A stretch of DNA of 43,598 nucleotides from Shewanella marinintestina (GCF_023283845.1 NZ_JAKILC010000026.1:1-43598), one strand, 5' to 3'. Positions 35,044 to 43,569 are shown, counted from the stretch's first letter. Notes: a model not told the origin generated them from the letters alone. Program-made: numbers and translations.

Positions 35044-36063
35044 ATGTTAGTTATACGTCCAATCCGATCGACCGACTTCGAAGCGCTGTACCAAATAGCG
35101 CAAGAGTCAGGCCACGGATTCACATCTCTACCAGTGAATGAAGAGCTACTTAGAAGCAAGATTGCTCGAGTAGAAGAATCGTTTACCAAGCAAGTTGATA
35201 AGCCGTTTGATGAAGGCTATTTGATGGTACTAGAAGATACCGAAACCGGTGAGGTTGTCGGCACTTGTGGTATTGAAGCTGCCGTTGGCATGGTTGACGC
35301 TTTTTATCATTATCGACTCGGTACTGAGGTTTATCATTCAGAGCAAATTGATGTTCGCAATGAGGTTGAAACCTTAACGCTATGTCATGACTACACTGGC
35401 GCTGCAGAACTTTGCACTCTGTTCTTACGTAGTAGTTACCGAAAAAATAATAATGGCCGCATGCTTTCGCGTAGCCGCTTCCTGTTTTTAGCCCAGCATG
35501 CACAGCGCTTTGGCGAAACAGTGATAGCTGAAATGCGAGGTGAAAGTGATGAGGAAGGTAATTCACCTTTCTATGGTTGGTTACAAGAGCACTTTTTAGG
35601 TATCGACTTTGTTAGAGCTGATTACTTATCGGGATTAAGCCAAAAAGCCTTTATGGCCGAGATGATGCCAAAAAATGCAGTTTATGTTTGTCTATTACCT
35701 AAAGAAGCGCAGAAGGTCATCGGTGAAGTACACGCCAATACCCGCCCAGCACTAAATCTATTGCAAGCAGAAGGCTTTAGATGCCGCGGCTATGTCGATA
35801 TTTTTGATGCCGGTCCAACGGTTGAATGTCATCTAAACGATATCCGCTCTGTACGCGAAAGTCGTTTATTGACGGTGACCATAGGTGAAACACCAAGCGA
35901 TGCCACAAGCTATATCGTTTCAAATACTCAACTTGCTAATTACCGTGCTACAGCTACAAATTTAGCTGTATTAGACGACAGTGATGACGTGATCTTAGAT
36001 GCAGAAACCGCTGCAGGCCTGATGGTTGCAAATGGTGAGCAGATCCGCGTTTTGCCAATGTAG
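35044..36063 (+). CDS. astA: Arginine N-succinyltransferase
   Basis: This 339-aa enzyme transfers succinate from succinyl-CoA to arginine, the first step of the AST pathway. Family motifs MLVIRPIRSTDFEALYQIA, LCTLFLRSSYRKNNNGRMLSRSRFLFLA, EMRGESDEEGNSPFY and GYVDIFDAGPTVEC are all present, and the length matches known AstA. GAGGAG precedes the ATG. It is followed 9 bases later by astD. Confidence 0.96.
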   Translation: MLVIRPIRSTDFEALYQIAQESGHGFTSLPVNEELLRSKIARVEESFTKQVDKPFDEGYLMVLEDTETGEVVGTCGIEAAVGMVDAFYHYRLGTEVYHSEQIDVRNEVETLTLCHDYTGAAELCTLFLRSSYRKNNNGRMLSRSRFLFLAQHAQRFGETVIAEMRGESDEEGNSPFYGWLQEHFLGIDFVRADYLSGLSQKAFMAEMMPKNAVYVCLLPKEAQKVIGEVHANTRPALNLLQAEGFRCRGYVDIFDAGPTVECHLNDIRSVRESRLLTVTIGETPSDATSYIVSNTQLANYRATATNLAVLDDSDDVILDAETAAGLMVANGEQIRVLPM

Positions 36064-36072
36064 GAACAGAAA

Positions 36073-37533
36073 ATGACACAATTTATTGAAGGAAAGTGGG
36101 TTGCCGGTTTAGGTCACGATGTGACATCAATTAACCCTGCTAACCAAGAAGTGATTTGGAATAGTAAGACTGCGACTCCTGAGCAAGTCTCTACAGCTGT
36201 TGATGCAGCGCGTAATGCACAGTTTGATTGGTTTATGTTGGGCTTTGAAGCTCGCTTAGCGATTGTTGAAGCTTATCGTGATCAACTTGAAGCAAATAAA
36301 GCTGAAATGGCTGAAGTGATTGCGCAAGAAACGGGTAAGCCACAATGGGAAACCGCTACTGAAGCGGGTGCGATGATCGGCAAAATTGGTTTGTCAGTAG
36401 CGGCTTATAATAAGCGTACTGGCACGACAGAGAACGATACGCCTGCTGGGCGCGCAGTACTGCGTCATAAGCCACACGGTGTGGTTGCTGTTTTTGGTCC
36501 GTATAACTTCCCTGGTCACTTGCCTAATGGTCACATCGTCCCAGCTCTGCTTGCGGGTAACACAGTGGTATTTAAGCCATCAGAGTTGACGCCAAAAGTT
36601 GCCGAGCTAATGCTTAAACTTTGGGAAAAAGCGGGATTGCCTGCGGGTGTGATTAACCTAGTGCAAGGTGAAGTCGAAACAGGTAAGGCACTTGCTGCTC
36701 ATCCTCAAATTGATGGTTTATTCTTTACTGGTAGCTCACGTACCGGTCATATCTTGCATCAGCAATATGCGGGCGATCCAGGTAAGATTTTAGCGCTAGA
36801 AATGGGCGGTAATAACCCTCTCATCATTAAAGATGTTGCTGATACTAAAGCTGCTGTACATGACATTATTCAATCTGCTTACATCTCAGCCGGCCAGCGT
36901 TGTACGTGTGCCCGCCGCCTCTATGTAGAAAAAGGTGCAGCAGGTGATGCATTAATTGAGCAATTAGTTGCTGCTGTAAAGCAAATTCAAGTGGGTCCAT
37001 GGAACGCGCAGCCACAGCCATTTATGGGATCAATGATTTCAGAGACTGCCGCTAAAGGCATGGTTGCAGCGCAGCGTAACTTAGTTAACCTAGGCGGCAA
37101 TGTGTTAGTTGAGTTAACTCACATGGAAGCGGGGACAGGTTTGGTTTCTCCTGGTCTAGTCGATGTCACTGATGTGATTGAATTGCCAGATGAAGAATAC
37201 TTTGGTCCATTACTGCAAGTCGTGCGTTACAGCGATTTTGATCAAGCTATTAAGCTTGCTAACGCAACGCGCTACGGTTTATCTGCAGGTATTTTGGCCG
37301 ATAGTCGCGAAGACTATGATTATTTCTTAGCACGTATTCGTGCGGGTATCGTTAACTGGAACAAGCAGATCACAGGCGCTTCTGGCGCGGCACCATTTGG
37401 TGGTGTAGGTGCATCGGGCAACCACAGAGCTAGTGCGTTTTATGCTGCTGATTACTGTGCTTACCCTGTTGCATCAGTGGAAGCTGACGCAGTAAGCCTA
37501 CCAGCAACACTGAGCCCTGGTTTGAGCCTGTAA
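36073..37533 (+). CDS. astD: N-succinylglutamate 5-semialdehyde dehydrogenase
   Basis: This 486-aa NAD-dependent aldehyde dehydrogenase makes N-succinylglutamate, the fourth AST step. The catalytic Cys lies in SAGQRCTCARRL, the general-base Glu in LEMGGNNP, and the cofactor region in FTGSSRTG and VFGPYNFPGHLPNGHIVPALL. astB and astE, needed to complete the pathway, are not in this window and must lie elsewhere. A strong terminator follows. Confidence 0.95.
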   Translation: MTQFIEGKWVAGLGHDVTSINPANQEVIWNSKTATPEQVSTAVDAARNAQFDWFMLGFEARLAIVEAYRDQLEANKAEMAEVIAQETGKPQWETATEAGAMIGKIGLSVAAYNKRTGTTENDTPAGRAVLRHKPHGVVAVFGPYNFPGHLPNGHIVPALLAGNTVVFKPSELTPKVAELMLKLWEKAGLPAGVINLVQGEVETGKALAAHPQIDGLFFTGSSRTGHILHQQYAGDPGKILALEMGGNNPLIIKDVADTKAAVHDIIQSAYISAGQRCTCARRLYVEKGAAGDALIEQLVAAVKQIQVGPWNAQPQPFMGSMISETAAKGMVAAQRNLVNLGGNVLVELTHMEAGTGLVSPGLVDVTDVIELPDEEYFGPLLQVVRYSDFDQAIKLANATRYGLSAGILADSREDYDYFLARIRAGIVNWNKQITGASGAAPFGGVGASGNHRASAFYAADYCAYPVASVEADAVSLPATLSPGLSL

Positions 37534-37549
37534 GCTTAGTGACAAATTC

Positions 37550-37583
37550 AAAAGGGAAGCGCTCGGGGCGCTTCCCTTTTGTT
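37550..37583 (+). terminator. Terminator after astD
   Basis: A perfect 13-bp stem AAAAGGGAAGCGC/GCGCTTCCCTTTT with a TCGGG loop, 16 bases past the astD stop. Confidence 0.93.
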
Positions 37584-37690
37584 TATTATGACAAACCAAG
37601 CAAGCACTATCCCTATAACGTGTACAGCCACGTGCGCTAAACCAAACTAATAAATAAACAGGTCAGCATGTCGGCGTAAAGGAGTTAACA

Positions 37691-38488
37691 ATGCACACGA
37701 ATGTAAACGCGCTATTTGAAGCACTTTGGCAAGACTATATTGAAATGACTCCATCGGCAGCGAAGGTCCACCAATTATTGTCTAAAGGCGATACGATAAT
37801 TAATGATCATATTGCACTACGTACCTTTAATATCGCCAAAGTAAACCTTGAAGTACTGGCAGCGCATTTCGAGTCAATTGGTTATGTAGCATGTGGTGAC
37901 TATAAGTTTGAGGCTAAAAAGCTCAACGCTAAGCATTTTGAACATCCTGATAGTACACAACCTAAAGTGTTTATCTCTGAGCTGTTAGTTGAAGAGTTCA
38001 GCGATGAGCTACAAGCAACCGTTAAGGGCTTGATTGAACAAATCGATACAGCAGCAACTACTGCAGATAATTTCCTATATTCAGGTCGTCACTGGCAGTT
38101 GGATAGCAAAACCTATGAGGCATTATTAGCTGAAAGCGAATATGCTGCTTGGGTTGCTGCATTTGGTTATCGTGCTAATCACTTTACCGTTTCAATTAAT
38201 CACTTGCCAGGCTATGACACCATTTTTGAAGTGAACGATGCGTTGAAAGCGGCAGGCTTTGTATTGAATGCGTCAGGTGGTGAAGTTAAAGGCACACCTG
38301 AAGTATTACTTGAGCAGTCATCAACTATGGCAGACAAGATTGAAGTGAGCTTCTCAGACGCTGTGGTTAGCATTCCAAGCTGTTTTTATGAGTTTGCTCT
38401 GCGTTATGCCAAAGCCGATGGTGAGCTTTATACAGGCTTTGTAGCAGCCTCTGCGGATAAGATTTTTGAAAGTACCAATGTGAACTAG
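37691..38488 (+). CDS. DUF1338 family protein, 2-oxoadipate dioxygenase/decarboxylase-like
   Basis: This 265-aa protein belongs to the VOC-like DUF1338 family. In Pseudomonas, HglS of this family turns 2-oxoadipate into 2-hydroxyglutarate with Fe(II) and O2. The presumed metal ligands are present: His40 in NDHIALR, His164 in RANHFT and Glu234 in CFYEFALRY. The substrate-binding Arg44 is also kept, four residues after the first His as in HglS. It is shorter than HglS (about 460 aa), so the substrate may differ. It follows the ast genes but behind a terminator, so it is probably transcribed on its own. Confidence 0.85.
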   Translation: MHTNVNALFEALWQDYIEMTPSAAKVHQLLSKGDTIINDHIALRTFNIAKVNLEVLAAHFESIGYVACGDYKFEAKKLNAKHFEHPDSTQPKVFISELLVEEFSDELQATVKGLIEQIDTAATTADNFLYSGRHWQLDSKTYEALLAESEYAAWVAAFGYRANHFTVSINHLPGYDTIFEVNDALKAAGFVLNASGGEVKGTPEVLLEQSSTMADKIEVSFSDAVVSIPSCFYEFALRYAKADGELYTGFVAASADKIFESTNVN

Positions 38489-38509
38489 GCATTAGTTCAC
38501 CGTGGGCAT

Positions 38510-38540
38510 AAAAAAACCGGAAGTGATTCCGGTTTTTTTA
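38510..38540. terminator. Bidirectional terminator between convergent genes
   Basis: The stem AAAAAAACCGGAA/TTCCGGTTTTTTT with a GTGA loop lies between the DUF1338 gene (plus) and the histidine kinase gene (minus). A-runs and T-runs on both sides let it serve both. Confidence 0.92.
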
Positions 38541-38559
38541 TGGATGATGAACTTTAAAA

Positions 38560-39885
38560 TTAGAACAATAGGGTTACTTTAAGTCCCGACAAGCTTTGGC
38601 TATGTTCAAACTTAAGCTCAATTTTGTACTGCTCAGCAATATCTTTAACAATCGACAAGCCTAAACCGTGGCCCATGGTTGCTTCATCGAGGCGTTTACC
38701 TCGGTGAGTCAATAAGGCTAGCTCCTCGGTTTGCACGCCTGGACCATCATCTTCAATGCTTAGCTTAATTTGCTGATTTTGGTTGCTAATACACACTCTA
38801 ATTTCAGTATTAGCCCACTTATAGGCGTTATCGAGTAGGTTTCCCAGTAACTCCATACCGTCTTCTCGATGCATTGGTAACCTAGTGACTGCAGGAGGGA
38901 TATCAAAGCGGCAATGAATCGATTTTGTGCGGTGTACCTTATTTAGGGTTTGCGCTAAGTCTTCAAGATCCTTAGGTAACTGCATTTGCGCCGCTGGCAG
39001 CATATCACCAGTAATTCGCGCTGCAGCTAATTTTCGCTCAATCATCTTGTGAACTAAATCAAGCTGCTTTTGCAGTGCCTCCGCTGAATCAGGATCTTTT
39101 AAGTACAGGGCTTCGACTTGCTGTTGCATTACTGCTAGCGGCGTTTTAAGACCATGGCTCAAGTTACCTAGATTATTGCGACTACGTTCGATTTGTTTGC
39201 TTGAGTATGTGAGTAATTCATTGTAATTTTTAGCTAACGGCTGAAGTTCAAGTGGAATGGAGTTCAAATCGAATGATGAAATCTCGCCTTCACGTAGTTT
39301 AGCTAAGGTATCTTTCATTTGGTTAACGGGCTTAAATGATTGGCGCAGCACCAAGAAAATCCCCATGATCATTGCCAATAGCATAGCTAAATTTACAATC
39401 AACTTGGTGCCATAAACTTCGCTGAAAACTTTGCGACCAATACTTAAATCCTGCGCTACCGTTAGGGTGGCACTCAGTCCTGAAGTTTCAGATTTTAAGC
39501 CAATAGACAGTAATTGAATATCGTGGTTTTGTGGACCTTTAGTTTGCCATGCGCTAGTTTCGCCTTTTTCTAGATCAGCGACTTCTAAACGTTGATCCCA
39601 TAACGAGCGTGAGCGTAACTCTTGTTCAGGTAGATCGAGTTGGTAATAACGGCCTGAGTAGACCGGGCGATAAAAGCTGGAGAGTTGGCTTTCATCAATT
39701 CTAAAGGTGCCATCCTCTAAATGAGTAGCAAGCAGTACTTGCTGCAGATCTTCCTGCAAGCGCGCAATGATAGAGTCGTGAAAAGCTTGCCGCAGCATCG
39801 ATTCGAAAAAAATGATGCCAACGGCGGTAGAGATGACCACTAAGCCTGTTAACCACAGGCTTAGCTTGGTGCGGATGGATATCAT
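38560..39885 (-). CDS. Two-component sensor histidine kinase, PhoQ-like
   Basis: This 441-aa inner-membrane kinase has two membrane helices (about 9-28 and 161-181) flanking a periplasmic sensor of about 130 residues. A HAMP-like linker and the H-box NLSHGLKTP (His244) follow. The ATP-binding domain has N-box LLGNLLDNAYKWA, G1 DDGPG and G2 GHGLGLSIV. It overlaps the response regulator gene by 4 bases, so the two are a cognate pair. The sensor's signal is unknown; a cationic peptide or Mg2+-type cue is only a guess from family likeness. Confidence 0.92.
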   Translation of the reverse strand: MISIRTKLSLWLTGLVVISTAVGIIFFESMLRQAFHDSIIARLQEDLQQVLLATHLEDGTFRIDESQLSSFYRPVYSGRYYQLDLPEQELRSRSLWDQRLEVADLEKGETSAWQTKGPQNHDIQLLSIGLKSETSGLSATLTVAQDLSIGRKVFSEVYGTKLIVNLAMLLAMIMGIFLVLRQSFKPVNQMKDTLAKLREGEISSFDLNSIPLELQPLAKNYNELLTYSSKQIERSRNNLGNLSHGLKTPLAVMQQQVEALYLKDPDSAEALQKQLDLVHKMIERKLAAARITGDMLPAAQMQLPKDLEDLAQTLNKVHRTKSIHCRFDIPPAVTRLPMHREDGMELLGNLLDNAYKWANTEIRVCISNQNQQIKLSIEDDGPGVQTEELALLTHRGKRLDEATMGHGLGLSIVKDIAEQYKIELKFEHSQSLSGLKVTLLF

Positions 39886-40556
39886 TGTTGCAGACCGTGG
39901 AAAATGTACCCTTGTCCGCGTCGTGTTTCAATGGCTGTTTTGCCAAGCTTTTTACGTAGATGAGTGACATAGACTTCAACTACGTTACTCTCTTTTTCAT
40001 CATCAAATTGGTACAGCTTGTCTGTTAGTTGAGCTTTAGATAATAGTTTTTTCGGCGACATAAGGAAGATTTTTAATAATCTGAATTCCATCGCGGTAAG
40101 CTCAAATGTTTGCTCGCCAACGGTCACTGATTGCTGGCTTTCATCGAGGGCTACACCAGCATAAGTTAATTGCTTGTTTGGGGTGTTGGCTTTGCCATGA
40201 GCGCGCTGGATAAGCGCTTGAATACGTACTAACAGCTCTTGGGTATGAAATGGCTTACCTAGGTAGTCGTCGGCGCCAGAGTTAAAGCCTTCTACCTTTT
40301 CATGCCACTGGCTACGTGCAGTAAGCATAATCACTGGAGTATGAATACCTTGTTCGCGCCAAGTTTCTAATAGCTCTAAGCCATTACCATCAGGTAAACC
40401 AATATCCAAAATAACGCAATCATAATTGGTTTCTTTGATTAGGTAATCGGCCTCACTGACTTTGTCTGTTGTATCTGTAACATAACCGGCTTGTTTAAGT
40501 TGCTTAACCAGCTCTTCAACTAATAGGGTGTTGTCTTCAACAAGAAGTAATTTCAT
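39882..40556 (-). CDS. Response regulator, PhoP/OmpR family
   Basis: This 224-aa DNA-binding regulator has a receiver domain with acidic residues EDN (7-9), phospho-acceptor Asp51 in VILDIGLPDG, Thr in MLTAR and Lys in LGKPF. The winged-helix output domain contains LTAMEFRLLKIFL, SNVVEVYVTHLRKKLG and ETRRGQGYIF. It is transcribed toward the kinase gene, downstream of the PepSY gene with a 109-base gap. Confidence 0.93.
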   Translation of the reverse strand: MKLLLVEDNTLLVEELVKQLKQAGYVTDTTDKVSEADYLIKETNYDCVILDIGLPDGNGLELLETWREQGIHTPVIMLTARSQWHEKVEGFNSGADDYLGKPFHTQELLVRIQALIQRAHGKANTPNKQLTYAGVALDESQQSVTVGEQTFELTAMEFRLLKIFLMSPKKLLSKAQLTDKLYQFDDEKESNVVEVYVTHLRKKLGKTAIETRRGQGYIFHGLQQ

Positions 40557-40665
40557 AGAGTGCTCTCAATGGTGCCCTGTATGGTAACAGGCGATTTACA
40601 GCATAAATTCATGTTAACTCAAAAATACTATTTCAGTGAAATTAGATTTGATTTTAAAGCCATTA

Positions 40666-41001
40666 TTATACTTTTTCAGGAGTACAGCTGGCGGGAAGTC
40701 TGGTCGGCTGAGCCAGTTGGCCGGTCCTAGCGTCAAGCAATAGCTCGACTAGCTGATCTTTATTGGTACGTATTTGGATTTCGTAACGCCAATTGCCTTG
40801 ATCTTGATAAAGGTGGGCGTCGATAAGTTTGCCATGGCACATGGCTTGAATACTGGTGAGCGTGACATCGAGTGACAGAATTTGGCCACTATTAACTAAA
40901 GTCTGAGCTTCGTAATGCTGAATTTCAATTTTTTGATTAGCTAACGCTGCAGGCAGGTGTAGCATCGCAGCCCATAGGCATAAAGATAATGCTATTTTCA
41001 C
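40666..41001 (-). CDS. Small periplasmic PepSY-domain protein
   Basis: This 111-aa protein has a signal peptide (about 1-21, ending ALA). The PepSY-like segment is LDVTLTSIQAM and AHLYQDQGNWRYEIQIRTNKDQLVELLLDARTGQ. Two cysteines (near 54 and 106) may pair. The GTG start has AGGAG 7 bases upstream on the minus strand. PepSY genes often sit beside PhoPQ-like pairs, as here, and may modulate the sensor. It lies downstream of crp behind a terminator. Confidence 0.85.
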   Translation of the reverse strand: MKIALSLCLWAAMLHLPAALANQKIEIQHYEAQTLVNSGQILSLDVTLTSIQAMCHGKLIDAHLYQDQGNWRYEIQIRTNKDQLVELLLDARTGQLAQPTRLPASCTPEKV

Positions 41002-41015
41002 GCTGAACTCCTAAT

Positions 41016-41045
41016 AAAAAAATGGCCTGAGATAATCTCAGGCCA
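41016..41045 (-). terminator. Terminator after crp
   Basis: On the minus strand the stem TGGCCTGAGA/TCTCAGGCCA with a 3-base loop is followed by seven T. It lies 39 bases after the crp stop and just before the ribosome binding site of the PepSY gene. Confidence 0.92.
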
Positions 41046-41083
41046 CTTTATAGAAGCTGTCTTAAACCGAGCTTAATACTGGC

Positions 41084-41719
41084 TTAGCGCGTTCCGTAAA
41101 CTACGATAGTTTTACCGTGAGCTTGAATAAGGTTTTGTTCTTCAAGCATTTTCAAGATACGACCTACAGTCTCACGAGAACAACCAACAATTTGGCCAAT
41201 CTCTTGACGAGTGATCTTGATTTGCATGCCATCTGGATGCGTCATAGCATCTGGCTGCTTTGCAAGGTGAAGTAATGTTTGTGCAATTCTTCCAGCGACG
41301 TCAAGGAAAGCAAGATCGCCTACTTTTTGACTTGTGCTGTGCAGACGGTATGCCATCTGAGAAGAAAGCTTCATTAAGATTTCTGGGTTAACCTGAATCA
41401 ATTGCTTGAACTTTTTGTAAGAAATTTCAGCAATTTCACAAGCTTGCTTAGCACGAACCCATGCAGTACGTTCAGCTTGCTCTTCAAACAAACCAAGCTC
41501 ACCAATAAAGTCGCCTTGGTTAAGGTAAGAAAGAATCATTTCTTTACCTTCTTCATCTTTAATTAAAACGGCTACAGAGCCTTTAACGATGTAGTAAAGC
41601 GTATCTGAATCTTCACCAGCGTGGATCAAAGTACTTTTGGCTGGATATTTATGAATGTGACAGTGTGATAAAAACCATTCCAAAGTCGGATCTGGTTTTG
41701 GCTTTCCAATCAGAGCCAT
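41084..41719 (-). CDS. crp: cAMP receptor protein CRP
   Basis: This 211-aa global regulator is very close to E. coli CRP and one residue longer at the N-terminus (MALIGKPKPDPTLEWFLSHCHIHKYP). The cyclic-nucleotide domain has GELGLFEEQAERTAWVRAK with the cAMP-contacting Glu and Arg-Thr. The hinge helix and the recognition helix RQEIGQIVGCSRETVGRILK, with its DNA-contacting Arg-Glu-Arg residues, are unchanged. In Shewanella, CRP is known to drive anaerobic respiration. A CRP/FNR-like sequence overlaps its own promoter candidate. Confidence 0.98.
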   Translation of the reverse strand: MALIGKPKPDPTLEWFLSHCHIHKYPAKSTLIHAGEDSDTLYYIVKGSVAVLIKDEEGKEMILSYLNQGDFIGELGLFEEQAERTAWVRAKQACEIAEISYKKFKQLIQVNPEILMKLSSQMAYRLHSTSQKVGDLAFLDVAGRIAQTLLHLAKQPDAMTHPDGMQIKITRQEIGQIVGCSRETVGRILKMLEEQNLIQAHGKTIVVYGTR

Positions 41720-41861
41720 GCCTATGTTCCTCGGCTGATTTACATTAAAAGTAAGAATATGCTAATTAAGCATCTTACGTCAATTAAGTGATTAAAACCT
41801 TGATAGAAGTCTTATTTTAGACTGAGTTTATCAAAGCGGAATAACCATTTAGATATAGTGT

Positions 41862-41889
41862 ATTCTGATACATTAGTGATATATGTCAA
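41862..41889 (-). promoter_or_regulatory. Candidate crp promoter
   Basis: On the minus strand a perfect -35 TTGACA (41889-41884) is followed after 16 bases by CAGAAT (41867-41862), which matches 4 of 6 -10 positions. It lies about 140 bases before the crp ATG. Confidence 0.5.
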
Positions 41890-41890
41890 C
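41875..41890. promoter_or_regulatory. CRP/FNR-like site overlapping the crp promoter
   Basis: The sequence GTTGA-CATATA-TCACT (minus strand) matches the TGTGA-N6-TCACA pattern at 7 of 10 positions. It also contains TTGAC-N4-ATCAC, 8 of 10 against the FNR box. It covers the -35 element, a position suited to autoregulation. Confidence 0.4.
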
Positions 41891-42049
41891 TGAATCCGCA
41901 ACTAAGCCTATTTGCAGCGTTAACAATTAGGCTTACATCACATCTTGTTACAAATACGCAGGGTCGCTAAGTCAGAGTGAGTCGTAGCTGTGGTGTACAA
42001 AATGCGCACTCGAAATGCAAAAAGCACAAGAAGTTTGAACTTTATCAAT

Positions 42050-42068
42050 AATAATGATTCTCATTAAG
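42050..42068 (+). promoter_or_regulatory. Fur-box-like sequence
   Basis: AATAATGATTCTCATTAAG matches the 19-base Fur consensus at 14 of 19 positions and contains the perfect inverted repeat AATGA-TTC-TCATT. It lies about 125 bases before the start of the Sel1 gene, so iron-dependent repression of that gene is likely. Confidence 0.65.
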
Positions 42069-42191
42069 GTGGGCAAGTGATTTGTCCTCGACATTTTGGC
42101 TATTTTCTGGCTAACTTGATTGAAAATAAAATATAAAGTTACGAGTGCTCTACTCGGTATAAAGTTACTTTTTGAGTTGTTGGAGGCAGTT

Positions 42192-42974
42192 TTGAGTCAT
42201 AGACCTTGGATTTTCAATGCAGTAATGGTCTTTTGCTTAGCATTAAGCAATAGCGCTAATGCGTTCTCGCTCCCACAACCTAAAGGCGCCGAAGAAGCTA
42301 GCCGTTCTGCTCATATTCAGTTAAAAGCAACTCAAGGTGATGCTGATGCACAGTATCTTCTGGGACTAATGTATTTATCTGGCCGCTATATTGCTCAAGA
42401 CCGAGCTTTAGGGGCTAAATGGGTTACAGCTGCCGCAACTTCAGGCCATGTTAAAGCGCAGCAAACGATGGCTGATTTATCGTTTGAAGGCAGTTTAATA
42501 GCACGAGATTTATCCACTGCAGAGCAGTGGTATAGTGAGCTCAGTAAGCAGGGACATAAATGGGCTAATTTTAGACTTGGTTTTATCTATGCTGCTGGTG
42601 GTGAAGGGGTTAAGCGTAACTGTGGTAAGGCTGTTGAGCAGTTTAATGCAGTCGGTGATGAAGTGTCTTTAGGTAATATTGCATGGATTTTGGCTACCTG
42701 CCCTGAGGCGCAATACCGTAACGGAGACAAAGCGCTTGAACTGTCATTAGCGCTACTTGAAGCCAATAAACAAGACCCAACGAATTTAGATAACCTTGCC
42801 GCCGCCTATGCAGAAATAGGCGATTTTGATGCGGCTATTTCAACGCAACAAAAAGCGATTAAAGCGCTCAATCTAAGTGCTGATCACAGTAAAACCGCTG
42901 AGTTTAAGCTGCGCTTGAAAAATTATCAGAACGATAAGCCATATCGTGAAGTGTTGCCGTTAATTGCAGAGTAA
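42192..42974 (+). CDS. Secreted Sel1/TPR repeat protein
   Basis: This is a 260-aa protein. TTG 42192 is preferred because GGAGG (42182-42186) lies 5 bases before it and the product then starts with a normal signal peptide (MSHRPWIFNAVMVFCLALSNSANA). Sel1 repeats follow: GDADAQYLLGLMYLSGRYIAQD, GHVKAQQTMADLSFEGSLIARD and GHKWANFRLGFIYAAGGEGVKRN. A C-terminal TPR-like pair ends with DNLAAAYAEIGDFDAAISTQQKAI. It is probably a periplasmic adaptor. The upstream Fur-box-like site suggests iron control. Confidence 0.87.
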   Translation: MSHRPWIFNAVMVFCLALSNSANAFSLPQPKGAEEASRSAHIQLKATQGDADAQYLLGLMYLSGRYIAQDRALGAKWVTAAATSGHVKAQQTMADLSFEGSLIARDLSTAEQWYSELSKQGHKWANFRLGFIYAAGGEGVKRNCGKAVEQFNAVGDEVSLGNIAWILATCPEAQYRNGDKALELSLALLEANKQDPTNLDNLAAAYAEIGDFDAAISTQQKAIKALNLSADHSKTAEFKLRLKNYQNDKPYREVLPLIAE

Positions 42975-43045
42975 GTCCCATTAAACACTTACGGATTAAT
43001 CTTGTTTTTGGATAAACAGTTCTAAAAAAGTAGCGTTAAATAGAT

Positions 43046-43074
43046 AAGCTCCTAAGTGATTAGGGGCTTTTTTT
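43046..43074 (+). terminator. Terminator after the Sel1 gene
   Basis: The stem AGCTCCTAA/TTAGGGGCT (one T-G pair) with a GTGA loop and seven T, about 70 bases past the stop. Confidence 0.85.
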
Positions 43075-43218
43075 GTACCTGAATTTAGCCATGAGAGACT
43101 TTTGGGTCGCATGAGTAAAAATGAATGATGGACTTAGTAAGCGTGAAAGTAGAATTTAATTTCATTAGGTGGTTCTCAGAGATAAGAACAGCTAGCAATC
43201 CTAAATTAATGCAGCGTC

Positions 43219-43467
43219 TTATAGTATTTTCAATCTTGATTCACGTAGGGTGACTAAGTACTGAAATCCTTTAAGTAACTGTTCTTCATCCGTGTTTATG
43301 TCTAGATTAACACCTGTGACCTTTTCTGCTTTCAGTATTAATTCGGAGCGAGTTAAGCCTGTAAAGTTAGCAACCTTATTGAGGCAGGATCGGGCGTGTG
43401 AGTAGCGATGGGCAATATCATTGCTACTGTCTAAGACTTCTTTTCTATGTACATTAAAGCTACTCAT
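43219..43467 (-). CDS. Small protein of unknown function
   Basis: This 82-aa protein is read from ATG 43467 (MSSFNVHRKEVLD); a TTG at 43485 would add six residues. It looks soluble and mixed helical (HARSCLNKVANFTGLTRSELILKAEKV), with a C-terminal basic end (RESRLKIL). I do not recognise a family. The ribosome binding site is weak. It lies in a repeat-bearing stretch at the window edge, so it may belong to accessory DNA. Confidence 0.5.
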   Translation of the reverse strand: MSSFNVHRKEVLDSSNDIAHRYSHARSCLNKVANFTGLTRSELILKAEKVTGVNLDINTDEEQLLKGFQYLVTLRESRLKIL

Positions 43468-43488
43468 ACGAGTGAAATATAACAAGAA

Positions 43489-43517
43489 TGAAGCTGGAAT
43501 ACATTTTTTAAGGGAAG
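43489..43517 (+). repeat. 29-bp direct repeat, copy 1
   Basis: TGAAGCTGGAATACATTTTT followed by TAAGGGAAG matches 43570-43598 at 26 of 29 positions, with an 81-base period. The last 16 bases are identical. Confidence 0.75.
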
Positions 43518-43569
43518 TTTTACAAGGTAAGGTCAGCTAGCAATCTCAAGGAGATGAGCGGATCAAGCA

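Larger units (their letters stand above)
41720..42191. other. Divergent intergenic region between crp and the Sel1 gene
   Basis: No other gene is seen here. Besides the crp promoter candidate and the Fur-box-like sequence, it holds the GAGGAA ribosome binding site of crp (about 41727-41732, minus strand). A TTG-started N-terminal extension of the Sel1 frame from 42120 is judged unlikely. Confidence 0.5.
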
